A DNA stretch of 64,000 bases, taken from the NCBI RefSeq assembly GCF_040081985.1, contig NZ_JBEBMH010000008.1:124001-188000 (forward strand), read 5' to 3'. The notes beneath the pieces were generated by a model that ran no database searches, was not told the origin of the DNA, and worked only from the letters and a program-made list of their open reading frames with translations. Both the position numbers and the translations under genes were made by a program. This document shows positions 51,348 through 59,829 of this stretch, piece by piece (within the stretch, counting starts at the first letter, position 1; the number at the start of each line of letters is the position of its first letter). The DNA comes from Kumtagia yinganensis. GTDB taxonomy: Bacteria > Pseudomonadota > Alphaproteobacteria > Rhizobiales > Rhizobiaceae.

Positions 51348-51953
51348 TCAGTTCGTCTTGGCTTTTTCGTCACCCGGCAGCACGTAGTCCGTGCCTTCCC
51401 ATGGCGACATGAAGTCGAAATTGCGGAATTCCTGCTTGAGCTCCACCGGCTCGTAGACGACGCGTTTCGCCTCGTCGTCGTAGCGCACCTCGACGAAACC
51501 CGTCAGCGGAAAGTCCTTGCGCAGCGGATGCCCTTCGAAACCGTAATCGGTGAGGATGCGGCGCAGGTCCGGATGGTCGGAGAACAGGATGCCGTAGAGA
51601 TCGTAGGCCTCGCGCTCGAACCAGTCGGCGCCGGGATAGACGGCGGTGGCCGACGGCACCATCGTCTCCTCGTCGGCCTGCACCTTGACGCGGATGCGCA
51701 GGTTCTGACGCGGCGACAGGAGGTGATAGACCACGTCAAACCGTTTTGCCCGCGACGGATAATCTGCGCCGCAGATATCGATGACCGACACGAATTGGCA
51801 CTGCACATCGTTCTTCAGGAACGACAGCACCTCGACGATGTTCGCCGCCTCGACCGACAGCGTCAACTCGCCATAGGCGACGATGGCCTTGTCCAGCCGT
51901 CCACCCAGCTTCTCCGACAAATAGGCCGAGAGATCGTTAAGCGCTTCGCTCAT
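51348..51953 (-). CDS. nuoC: NADH-quinone oxidoreductase subunit C
   Basis: A 201-residue 30-kDa-type peripheral subunit. FVSVIDICGADYPSRAKRFD opens the conserved domain, and YPGADWFEREAYDLYGILFS followed by DHPDLRRILTDYGFEGHPLR is its signature. The ATG at 51953 lies 5 bp after the nuoB stop; an earlier in-frame ATG would overlap nuoB. Confidence 0.96.
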   Translation of the reverse strand: MSEALNDLSAYLSEKLGGRLDKAIVAYGELTLSVEAANIVEVLSFLKNDVQCQFVSVIDICGADYPSRAKRFDVVYHLLSPRQNLRIRVKVQADEETMVPSATAVYPGADWFEREAYDLYGILFSDHPDLRRILTDYGFEGHPLRKDFPLTGFVEVRYDDEAKRVVYEPVELKQEFRNFDFMSPWEGTDYVLPGDEKAKTN

Positions 51954-51958
51954 TCGGA

Positions 51959-52540
51959 TCACCGTTCGATCGTGCCGGTGCGGCGGATCTTCTTCTGCAG
52001 CAACAAAATGCCGTAGAGCAACGCTTCCGCCGTCGGCGGGCAGCCCGGCACGTAGATGTCGACCGGCACCACGCGGTCGCAGCCGCGCACCACCGAATAG
52101 GAATAGTGATAATAGCCGCCGCCATTGGCACAGGAGCCCATGGAGATGACGTAGCGTGGCTCAGGCATCTGGTCGTAAACCTTGCGGAGCGCCGGCGCCA
52201 TCTTGTTGGTCAGCGTGCCTGCGACGATCATCACGTCCGACTGGCGTGGGCTCGCGCGCGGCGCGATGCCGAAGCGCTCGGCGTCGTAGCGCGGCATGGA
52301 GATGTGCATCATCTCGACCGCGCAGCAGGCCAGGCCGAAGGTCATCCACATCAGTGAGCCGGTGCGCGCCCAGGTGATCAGCGCCTCGGACGAGGTGACG
52401 ATGAAACCTTTGTCGGACAACTCATTGTTGAGCTCGCCGAAGAAAACGTCGTCGGAACCTACCGGCTTGCCGGTGTTCGGATCGATGATGCCCTTCGGCC
52501 TTGGCGCGACGAGCGTTGCGGAAGCGTCGTTCAATCCCAT
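51959..52540 (-). CDS. nuoB: NADH-quinone oxidoreductase subunit B
   Basis: A 193-residue peripheral subunit with the N2 [4Fe-4S] cluster that reduces quinone. MTFGLACCAVEMMHISMPRY provides the unusual tandem Cys pair, and ISMGSCANGGGYYHYSYSVV and VDIYVPGCPPTAEALLYGIL the other two cysteines. GGAG eight nt upstream sets the ATG at 52540, overlapping nuoA by 10 nt. Confidence 0.97.
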   Translation of the reverse strand: MGLNDASATLVAPRPKGIIDPNTGKPVGSDDVFFGELNNELSDKGFIVTSSEALITWARTGSLMWMTFGLACCAVEMMHISMPRYDAERFGIAPRASPRQSDVMIVAGTLTNKMAPALRKVYDQMPEPRYVISMGSCANGGGYYHYSYSVVRGCDRVVPVDIYVPGCPPTAEALLYGILLLQKKIRRTGTIER

Positions 52541-52896
52541 TCCAACGCTCCTTTTTTCCACTCATAGACGAAGCCGATGGTCAGCACGGCCAGGAAAATC
52601 ATCATCGACCAGAAGCCGAGCATGCCGATCTGGCCGAACGAAACCGCCCATGGAAACAGGAAGGCCACTTCGAGGTCGAAGATGATGAACAGGATCGACA
52701 CCAGATAGAAGCGAATGTCGAACTTCATGCGCGCATCGTCGAACGAATTGAATCCGCACTCATAGGCCGACAGCTTCTCCGGGTCGGGGTTGCGGTGGGC
52801 GACCAGATAGGGCGCAACCACCAGCGCGACCGGGATGGCGATCGACACGGCGAGAAATATGACGACGGGAAGATAGGAACTGAGTAGTCCGTCCAT
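52531..52896 (-). CDS. nuoA: NADH-quinone oxidoreductase subunit A
   Basis: A 121-residue membrane subunit with three helices. LSAYECGFNSFDDARMKFDI is the conserved loop near the quinone tunnel, and FYLVSILFIIFDLEVAFLFP the second helix with its acidic residues. It is the first gene of the nuo operon. The promoter should lie in the roughly 300-bp gap shared with the divergent YcaQ-like gene, but no box is obvious. Confidence 0.96.
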   Translation of the reverse strand: MDGLLSSYLPVVIFLAVSIAIPVALVVAPYLVAHRNPDPEKLSAYECGFNSFDDARMKFDIRFYLVSILFIIFDLEVAFLFPWAVSFGQIGMLGFWSMMIFLAVLTIGFVYEWKKGALEWD

Positions 52897-53194
52897 GCTC
52901 CGGCCTTCCGTTTGCGATCCTGACTGGTCCGATCATAGCACGGAACGGGAGGCTGGGACCGCGACAGTCTGACCCGATCGGCCAGCGCCCGAAAACCTTG
53001 CTGCGATGCGGCGAGGGTTAGCGCAGGCAGTGGGGCGAAGCAAGCCGAACCTTGGCGAATTCGCGGCATGTATCAACCACATATGCTGTCAGGATGATGA
53101 CGCGGGCCGGTGGACGAATGGCGAAGCGCCCGTCCATATGGTGCAGCGCCGAAAAAAGCTCCGACAAACACCAACAAACACCGCCGGAATGCAG

Positions 53195-54436
53195 ATGAAG
53201 GAAAAGATCTCTCTTGCTCTTGCCCGCCGTGTCGCCATTGCCGCGCAGGGCCTTGCCGACCCGCGTCCGGAAGGGCCGATCACACGCCGGCATTTGACAA
53301 AAACGCTCGACCGGCTGGGCCTGCTGCAGATGGATTCCGTCAGCGCGGTGGTGCGCGCGCATTATATGCCGCTGTTCTCCCGCCTAGGCCCGTACCCGAT
53401 GGCGCTGCTCGACGACGCCGCAGCACCAGGCAGGAAACGCATGCTGTTCGAATACTGGGCGCACGAGGCTTCGCTGCTGCCGCTGGAAAGCTGGCCGCTG
53501 ATGCGCTGGCGCATGGAGCGGGCGAACGCCAATGACGACATGGAGATCTACAAGGGCCTTGCCCGCTGGGCCGACGACAAGATGCCGTTCATCGAGGAGG
53601 TTTTGCAGGAGGTCAAGGCGCGCGGCCCGATCGCCGCCTCCGACATCGACGGCGCCAAGGGCAAGGGCGGCTGGTGGGGCTGGAGCGATGAAAAGCACGC
53701 CTTCGAATGGCTGTTCTGGGCGGGCCGGATAACCACCGCCTCGCGCCGCGGTTTCGAGCGGCTCTATGACCTGCCCGAGCGCGTGCTGCCCAAGGAAGTC
53801 TTCGACCGCCCCGACATTCCGGCGGCCGAAGCGCATCGCGAATTGCTGCTGAGGTCGGCCCGCGCGCTCGGCATCGCCACCTATGGCGACCTGCGCGACT
53901 ATTATCGCCTGTCGCCCGGGGATGTGAAGGGCCGCCTGGAGGAACTGGTCGAATCGGGCGACCTGCTTCCGGTCTCGGTCGAGGGCTGGAAAAACCCGGC
54001 CTATCTCCATTCAGGTACCCGGCTGCCGCGAAAGGTCGAGGCGCGCGCCCTGCTGGCGCCGTTCGATCCGCTGGTGTGGGAGCGCGCCCGCTCCGAACGG
54101 CTGTTCGATTTCCACTACCGCATCGAGATTTATACGCCGGCCGAGAAGCGGCAGTTCGGTTATTACGTGCTGCCCTTCCTGCTCGGCGACACCATTGTCG
54201 GGCGTGTCGACATGAAAGCTGATCGCCCGGCCGACGTGCTGCGCGTTCTGGCGGCCTACGCCCAACCGGGAGCACCGCCGAACGCGGCCGAGGAACTGGC
54301 GGCGGAAATAGAGCTGATGCGCGGCTGGCTGGGGCTGGAGCGGACCGAGATCACGCCGGCGGGCGAACTTGGCCCGGCGCTACGCGACATCCATGGTCGC
54401 GCGGCTGCGTTGACAGGCTCGGCCACGGGGGCCTAA
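53195..54436 (+). CDS. Winged-helix DNA glycosylase of the YcaQ/AlkZ (HTH_42) family
   Basis: A 413-residue protein. The tandem winged-helix architecture is seen from LTKTLDRLGLLQMDSVSAVV (residues about 31-50), where the QMDSV segment is a family hallmark. FEYWAHEASLLPLESWPLMR, then LLAPFDPLVWERARSERLFD and FHYRIEIYTPAEKRQFGYYV follow in the C-terminal beta-barrel. Family members remove alkylated bases, and some unhook interstrand crosslinks. Start choice is uncertain: ATGs at 53189 and 53195 both have weak ribosome-binding sites. It is divergent from nuoA and ends just before the cobalamin riboswitch. Confidence 0.88.
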   Translation: MKEKISLALARRVAIAAQGLADPRPEGPITRRHLTKTLDRLGLLQMDSVSAVVRAHYMPLFSRLGPYPMALLDDAAAPGRKRMLFEYWAHEASLLPLESWPLMRWRMERANANDDMEIYKGLARWADDKMPFIEEVLQEVKARGPIAASDIDGAKGKGGWWGWSDEKHAFEWLFWAGRITTASRRGFERLYDLPERVLPKEVFDRPDIPAAEAHRELLLRSARALGIATYGDLRDYYRLSPGDVKGRLEELVESGDLLPVSVEGWKNPAYLHSGTRLPRKVEARALLAPFDPLVWERARSERLFDFHYRIEIYTPAEKRQFGYYVLPFLLGDTIVGRVDMKADRPADVLRVLAAYAQPGAPPNAAEELAAEIELMRGWLGLERTEITPAGELGPALRDIHGRAAALTGSATGA

Positions 54437-54446
54437 ATCATGGCCG

Positions 54447-54625
54447 ACGGTCCCTTCCCCGCAACGGGAAGGGCTAAGAGGGAACGCGGTGCGGGTTTGG
54501 GCCCAACTCCGCGGCTGTCCCCGCAACTGTAAGCGGTTAGCCCGCGCCGAAGGCCACTGGATGAAAAATCCGGGAAGGCGGCGCGAGGCGCAGGAGCCGC
54601 GAGCCAGGAGACCTGCCGTCAGCCT
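54447..54625 (+). promoter_or_regulatory. Adenosylcobalamin riboswitch
   Basis: This is the leader of the cobalamin operon. Recognisable parts are a GGTCCCTTCCCC 5' element, GGCTAAGAGGGAA, the GCGGCTGTCCCCGCAACTGT core, GCCACTGG...CCGGGAAGGC, and the B12 box GAGCCAGGAGACCTGCC at about 54601-54617. These match the order of the cobalamin riboswitch consensus. The downstream genes are cobalamin synthesis genes, so ligand binding should reduce their expression. Boundaries are approximate. Confidence 0.93.
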
Positions 54626-54669
54626 AGAAATCCAAAAGTCCGGCGGGTGACCCGGACGAGGAGTATCGT

Positions 54670-55089
54670 TTGGACCAGACCGCCTTCTTCCCGGCGACGA
54701 CTGCCGAGCCATCCGCCGATACCGGCGTGACGCTGGTCGTCTGCTCATCCTGCCGCGACGCGACCGGTTCCGACGCCCGCCCACGTCCCGGCGAAATTCT
54801 TGGCGACCGCGTGCGCGAGATCGCGCATGGCGAAGGCATTGCCGTGCGCCAGTTGGAATGCCTCGGCAACTGCAAGCGCCGCCTCAGCGCCGCAATGCTG
54901 CGCGACAACTGCTGGAGCTACGTGTTCGGCGACCTCACCGTCGACAACGCGTCCAACCTCGTTGCCGGCGCAAAACTGTTCGCCACCTCGCAGGACGGCC
55001 TGCTGCCCTGGCGCGGCCGCCCCGACTGCCTGAAACGCGGGCTTGTCGCCCGCATCCCGCCCGCTTCGTTGCTCAAGGACCTTTCATGA
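54670..55089 (+). CDS. DUF1636 protein, first gene of the cobalamin operon
   Basis: A 139-residue metal-binding-type protein translated from TTG with GAGGAG six nt upstream. LVVCSSCRDATG (CxxC) near residues 24-35 and LECLGNCKRRLSAAML (CxxxC) at about 62-77 suggest an iron-sulfur or metal site like that of thioredoxin-like ferredoxins. DUF1636 genes commonly sit between cobalamin riboswitches and cobW in rhizobia. The stop overlaps cobW in ATGA. The role in B12 synthesis is not established. Confidence 0.87.
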   Translation: MDQTAFFPATTAEPSADTGVTLVVCSSCRDATGSDARPRPGEILGDRVREIAHGEGIAVRQLECLGNCKRRLSAAMLRDNCWSYVFGDLTVDNASNLVAGAKLFATSQDGLLPWRGRPDCLKRGLVARIPPASLLKDLS

Positions 55090-56123
55090 CCACTTCGCTT
55101 GCCCGAACACCCTGCACCGTCGTCACCGGCTTCCTCGGCGCCGGCAAGACGACGATGATCCGCCACATCCTCGAAAACGCCGGCGGCCGGCGGCTGGCGC
55201 TGATTGTCAACGAGTTCGGCGATGTCGGCATCGACGGCGAAATCCTGAAGGGTTGCGGCGTCGACGCCTGCCCGGAGGAAAACATCATCGAACTCGCCAA
55301 TGGCTGCCTGTGCTGCACCGTGGCCGACGATTTCGTGCCGGCGCTCGACCAGATCCTCGCCAAGGAGCCGAAGGTCGACCACATCATCATCGAGACTTCC
55401 GGGCTGGCCCTGCCAAAACCGCTGGTGCAGGCGTTCCAATGGCCGACGGTGAAGAGCCGCGTGACCGTCGACGGCGTAGTTGCGGTCGTCGATGGCCCGG
55501 CGCTCGCCGCCGGAAAAGTCGCCAACGACATGGAGGCGCTTGCCGCCCAGCGTGCCGCGGACTCCACTCTCGACCACGATGATCCGGTCGAGGAAGTGTT
55601 CGAGGATCAGGTCGCCTGCGCCGATCTGGTGATCCTGTCCAAGAGCGACCTGATGAACACCGAGGCGGCGAGCAAGGCCAAAAGCCTGATCGACGAACAT
55701 CTTTCGCGCGCCGTGAAGGTGGTGCCGACGGCGCAGGGCCGCGTCGATCCTTCCGTGCTGCTCGGGCTTGGGCTCGCCGTCGAGGACGACATCGAGAACA
55801 GAAAGACCCATCACGACGGCGAACTCGACCACGAACACGACGATTTCGATTCCTTTATCGTCGAGTTGCCGAAGGTTGCGGACGCCGAGGAGTTGGCTCG
55901 GCGCATTTCGGCCGCCGCCGAGAGCGAGAATGTGCTGCGCATGAAGGGTTTTATTGCGGTCGACAACAAGCCGATGCGGCTTCTGGTGCAGGCCGTCGGC
56001 CCGCGCGTCAACCACTATTACGACCGCCCCTGGACCGCAGACGACGACCGCCGCTCGCGGCTGGTGGTGATCGGATTGAAGGGGCTCAACCGGGCGAAGG
56101 TCGAAAAGATACTCGTCGGATAG
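55086..56123 (+). CDS. cobW: Cobalamin biosynthesis GTPase CobW
   Basis: A 345-residue G3E-family GTPase and metallochaperone thought to deliver cobalt to the CobNST chelatase. Walker A is GFLGAGKTT, the G3E metal motif is NGCLCCTV, ETSG is the Walker B-like segment and LSKSDLM is the NKxD-type guanine motif. A His/Asp-rich stretch (HHDGELDHEHDDFD) adds metal-binding capacity, and the CobW C-terminal domain follows. The start is at the ATGA overlap with DUF1636. Confidence 0.95.
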   Translation: MTTSLARTPCTVVTGFLGAGKTTMIRHILENAGGRRLALIVNEFGDVGIDGEILKGCGVDACPEENIIELANGCLCCTVADDFVPALDQILAKEPKVDHIIIETSGLALPKPLVQAFQWPTVKSRVTVDGVVAVVDGPALAAGKVANDMEALAAQRAADSTLDHDDPVEEVFEDQVACADLVILSKSDLMNTEAASKAKSLIDEHLSRAVKVVPTAQGRVDPSVLLGLGLAVEDDIENRKTHHDGELDHEHDDFDSFIVELPKVADAEELARRISAAAESENVLRMKGFIAVDNKPMRLLVQAVGPRVNHYYDRPWTADDDRRSRLVVIGLKGLNRAKVEKILVG

Positions 56124-56133
56124 CGCGAAGCCT

Positions 56134-59100
56134 ATGCACATCCTGCCCACAACATCCGCTTCGCTCGACGATCTCGTCGAGCCGGTCGACCTTGACCAAT
56201 CGCCGGCGGATATCGCGGCGCTGTCCTTCACCGACAGCGACCTGGCTGCGATCGCCTCGGCCTGGCGGCGGGGTGGCGACGCGCTGCCGTCGATGCGGCT
56301 CGCCCCGCTGCGCGACCTGCGCCACCCGATGTCGGTCGACCTCTGGATCGAGAAGGCCGCGTCACACGCAAAAGTCATCCTGGTGCGCATCCTCGGCGGC
56401 TATGACTGGTGGCGCTACGGCTGCGACCAGCTTGCAGCGCTGGCCCGCGCCAAAAACATCGGGCTGGCGATGCTGCCCGGCGAATGCCGCGAGCAGGACG
56501 AGCGGCTGGTCGAGAGCTCAACGCTGCCGCGCGCCGAACTCGACGCACTCTTGGCGCTGTTTCGCGAAGGCGGGCCGGGCAACATGGACGTGCTGGTTCG
56601 CCGGCTTGTAGGACTGGCGCGTGGCGAGGAGACTGCTGCTGCGCCGGTCGTTTTACCGAGAGCGGGATTCTACTTTCTCAGAGGGGAGCTCGCCAGGCGC
56701 ACCGCTCTCTCCCCTCTTGAGGGGGAGATGTCGGCGAAGCCGACAGAGGGGGTTGGTAAAGGAAGCGCTCGGCATAGGGAAACGCCGAGCACTGCAGAGC
56801 GGACCCCACCCGGCCCTTCGGGCCGTCCTTCGGCCCCCCTCAAGGGGGAGGGAAACCCCGTCGTCCCCATCCTGTTCTACCGTTCGATGCTGCTCGCCGA
56901 CGACGTCGCCCCTATCGACGCTCTCTGCGCGGCGCTTTCGGCAAAAAACATCCGGCCGGTGCCGATCTTCGTCTCCAGCCTGAAGGACGCCGAATCCGTC
57001 GCCTTCGTCGAAACGGCAATCGCTGACCTGAAACCCGCGGCAATCATCACCGCCACCGCTTTCGCGGTCGGCGCGGAACCGGGCGCCGACACGCTGTTCG
57101 ACCGCGCCGGCGTGCCGGTGTTCCAGGTGATCGTCGCCACCACCCGCCGCGAGGCTTGGGAGAAGAATCCGCGCGGCCTCGCGCCCGCCGACCTCGCCAT
57201 GCATGTTGTCATGCCGGAACTCGACGGCCGCGTTCTCGCCGGAGCAATCTCATTCAAGGCGCCAAGCGCGGCCAACCAGGAGCTGGGTTTCACCGCGCAG
57301 ACGAACACGCCGGAACCAGACCGCGTCGAGCAGGTCGCGGCGCGCATTGCAGCATTCCTGCGGCTTGCCGACACGCCGCGCGAAAACCGGCGTCTCGCCA
57401 TCATCATCCCCGACTATCCTTCGGCGCCAGGCCGCACCGGCTACGCCGTCGGCCTCGACGTGCCGGCCAGCGTGCTCGCAATGCTGCGCGACGTGAAGGA
57501 CGCCGGATATTGTGTTGATTCGATTCCCGAATCGCCACGCGCGATGCTGGATCTGTTGGAGCGCGGTGGCCATAGCCTGACGCTGGACGAATATCGGCGG
57601 ATGGCGGATGGTTTGCCGGCCGGGGCGATGGCTGCGGTCGAGGCTGCGTGGGGCGATGCGGCGGAGGATGCAGTTGTGATTGACGGCGGCTCGCGCTCTA
57701 TGTCGCCCCCCTCTGTCCTGCTGGGCATCTCCCCCACAAGGGGGGAGATTGCGCTGGCCGCTTTGGTTTCGCCAATCACCCACGTTGCAGAAGAGGCTGC
57801 GTCGCCGACACTGCCAATCTCCCCCCTCGTGGGGGAGATGTCCGGCAGGACAGAGGGGGGCACTGCAGGGCGCCAACATTACCTGGATGCCTCTAGCGTT
57901 GGGTCTTTCCCCTTCCGCGCCGCGCGTTTCGGCAACGTCACCGTCGCCCTTGCCCCGGATCGCGGCCGCTCAGCCGACCGCCGCGCGGACTATCATGACG
58001 CGGCGCTGCCGCCGCGCCACGCGCTGTTGGCCTTCGGCCTGTGGCTGCGCGAATCGCTCGGCGTCCACGCACTGATCCATGTCGGCGCCCACGGCACGCT
58101 GGAATGGCTGCCGGGAAAAACCGTGGCCCTGAGCCAGAACTGCTTCCCCGAAATCGTCACCGGCGCCCTGCCCGTCGTCTATCCCTTCATCGTCAGCAAT
58201 CCGGGCGAGGCGGCGCAGGCCAAGCGCCGTATAGCCGCGGTGACGCTCGGCCATCTGCCGCCGCCAATGACCAGCGCTGGCCTCGACGCGGAAAAACAAA
58301 AGCTGGAGCGGCTGGTCGACGAATATGCGCAGGCCGATGGTCTCGACCGCCGCCGCCGCGACCGGCTGGCGAAACTGATCGTCGAGACCGCGTCGAAATC
58401 CGGCCTCGCCGCCGAGGCCGGCGTGGCGAATACCGACGCCCCGGACGAGGCGCTCCGCCGCATCGACGCCTGGCTCTGCGACCTCAAAGATTTTGCCGTC
58501 AAGGACGGACTGCATATTTACGGCCGCCCCGCTTCCGGCGAGACGGACCAGCTACGCATTGCCAGCGCCCAGGCAGAGCGCGAAAACCTGCTCGCCGCGC
58601 TCGGCGGCCGCCATGTCCGCGCCGGGCCGGCCGGCGCGCCGGCGCGCGGCCGCACCGACGTGCTGCCCACCGGCCGCAACCTCTTCACCGCCGATCCGCG
58701 CACCATGCCGATGCCGACCGCCTTCGATCTCGGCAAGGCGGCCGCCGAGGAGGTGCTGCGCCGCTATCTGCAGGATCACGGAGACTGGCCGCGCGCATTG
58801 GTTCTCGACCTGTGGGGCAGCGCCTCGCTGCGCACCGGCGGCGAGGAGATCGCCCAGGGCCTTGCGCTGATGGGCTGCCGTCCGCAATGGGACGCCGCCA
58901 CCGGCCGCGTCACCGGCATCGAGGTGTTGCCGCCGGCCCTGCTGGGCCGCCCCCGCATCGACGTCACGTGGCGGATTTCCGGCCTGTTCCGCGACATGTT
59001 CCCGACGCAGATCGCGCTGATGGACGCCGCCGCGCGTGCCGTCTCCGCTTGCCACGAGGATGTCGCCGACAATCCGCTCGCCGCCGAGACGCGAGCCGCC

Positions 59101-59829
59101 GGCAAGACGCCCGCCCGCATCTTTGGCTCCTCGCCGGGCACCTACGGTTCCGGTGTCGAGGACGTTCTTTCGCGCGGCGACTGGAACGCGCGGGAAGAAA
59201 TCGGAAGGGCCTATCTCGAAAGCGCCTCGCACGCTTTTGGCGGCGCCGAGGGCGAAGCGGTAGCAGCCCCCGGCGACTTCGCCGGCCGCCTCGCTGAGGC
59301 CGACCTGCTGGTCCACACCGGCGACGACGCGACCCGCGACATTCTCGAAGGCTCGGCCGATGTGGCCTTCATCGGCGGCTTTTCGGCGGCACTTGCGGCG
59401 CTCGGAAAGAACGCCGACGTGATCGTGCTCGACACGACCGATCCGGCAAGACCCCGGCCACGCTCGGTGACCGAAGCCGTGACCCGCGTCGTGCGGGCAC
59501 GTGCGACAAACCCGATCTTCATCGAGGGCCAGATGCGGCACGGGCCGCGCGGCGCCTCCGAATTCGCCGAGACGGTCGATCGGCTTGTCGGTTTTGCCGA
59601 AACCACCAACGCTATCCCAGGCACGCTGATCGAGGCCGTACACGACGCCTATCTCGGCGATCCGCGCGTCCGCGATTTCCTGCTGCGCGAAAATCCGTCC
59701 GCTGCCCGCTTCATCGCCGAGCGTTTTGCCGCCGCGCGCCGGCGCGGCCTCTGGCATCCGCTCCGAAACTCGGTCGACGACGATCTTGCCGCGCTGATGG
59801 CGGAAGCCGCACCGCAGGCCGCGGAATGA
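56134..59829 (+). CDS. cobN: Cobaltochelatase subunit CobN with two in-frame repeat insertions
   Basis: A 1231-residue large subunit of the ATP-dependent cobalt chelatase that inserts cobalt into hydrogenobyrinate a,c-diamide. IHVGAHGTLEWLPGKTVALS and IDVTWRISGLFRDMFPTQIA, then FGSSPGTYGSGVEDVLSRGD, are strong family signatures. Two stretches do not belong to the family: residues about 190-241 (LSPLEGEMSAKPTEG) and about 524-576 (ISPLVGEMSGRTEGG). These are translated palindromic repeat elements that keep the frame open. The protein is probably still functional because both lie between conserved blocks. Confidence 0.95.
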   Translation: MHILPTTSASLDDLVEPVDLDQSPADIAALSFTDSDLAAIASAWRRGGDALPSMRLAPLRDLRHPMSVDLWIEKAASHAKVILVRILGGYDWWRYGCDQLAALARAKNIGLAMLPGECREQDERLVESSTLPRAELDALLALFREGGPGNMDVLVRRLVGLARGEETAAAPVVLPRAGFYFLRGELARRTALSPLEGEMSAKPTEGVGKGSARHRETPSTAERTPPGPSGRPSAPLKGEGNPVVPILFYRSMLLADDVAPIDALCAALSAKNIRPVPIFVSSLKDAESVAFVETAIADLKPAAIITATAFAVGAEPGADTLFDRAGVPVFQVIVATTRREAWEKNPRGLAPADLAMHVVMPELDGRVLAGAISFKAPSAANQELGFTAQTNTPEPDRVEQVAARIAAFLRLADTPRENRRLAIIIPDYPSAPGRTGYAVGLDVPASVLAMLRDVKDAGYCVDSIPESPRAMLDLLERGGHSLTLDEYRRMADGLPAGAMAAVEAAWGDAAEDAVVIDGGSRSMSPPSVLLGISPTRGEIALAALVSPITHVAEEAASPTLPISPLVGEMSGRTEGGTAGRQHYLDASSVGSFPFRAARFGNVTVALAPDRGRSADRRADYHDAALPPRHALLAFGLWLRESLGVHALIHVGAHGTLEWLPGKTVALSQNCFPEIVTGALPVVYPFIVSNPGEAAQAKRRIAAVTLGHLPPPMTSAGLDAEKQKLERLVDEYAQADGLDRRRRDRLAKLIVETASKSGLAAEAGVANTDAPDEALRRIDAWLCDLKDFAVKDGLHIYGRPASGETDQLRIASAQAERENLLAALGGRHVRAGPAGAPARGRTDVLPTGRNLFTADPRTMPMPTAFDLGKAAAEEVLRRYLQDHGDWPRALVLDLWGSASLRTGGEEIAQGLALMGCRPQWDAATGRVTGIEVLPPALLGRPRIDVTWRISGLFRDMFPTQIALMDAAARAVSACHEDVADNPLAAETRAAGKTPARIFGSSPGTYGSGVEDVLSRGDWNAREEIGRAYLESASHAFGGAEGEAVAAPGDFAGRLAEADLLVHTGDDATRDILEGSADVAFIGGFSAALAALGKNADVIVLDTTDPARPRPRSVTEAVTRVVRARATNPIFIEGQMRHGPRGASEFAETVDRLVGFAETTNAIPGTLIEAVHDAYLGDPRVRDFLLRENPSAARFIAERFAAARRRGLWHPLRNSVDDDLAALMAEAAPQAAE
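56703..56855. repeat. Palindromic repeat element A inside cobN
   Basis: Left-hand CTCCCCTCTTGAGGGGGAG and right-hand CCCCCTCAAGGGGGAGGG are roughly complementary across about 150 bp. Extra small hairpins (GTCGGCGAAGCCGAC; GGCCCTTCGGGCC) lie inside. The stretch has different internal sequence from the two 157-bp copies, so it is a related variant. It is translated as part of CobN. Confidence 0.65.
57705..57861 (+). repeat. 157-bp palindromic repeat element B inside cobN
   Basis: Arms 57705-57751 and 57815-57861 are complementary at 44 of 47 positions (outermost 17 bases perfect, GCCCCCCTCTGTCCTGC), with a 63-nt centre. The centre is homologous to the reverse complement of the centre of the copy in cobG. 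It is translated without stop in the cobN frame. Confidence 0.85.

Noticed and set aside
56703..57861. CRISPR-like or tandem repeat array in cobN
   Set aside because: The repeated segments are two separate palindromic units about 850 bp apart, with no regular spacers.
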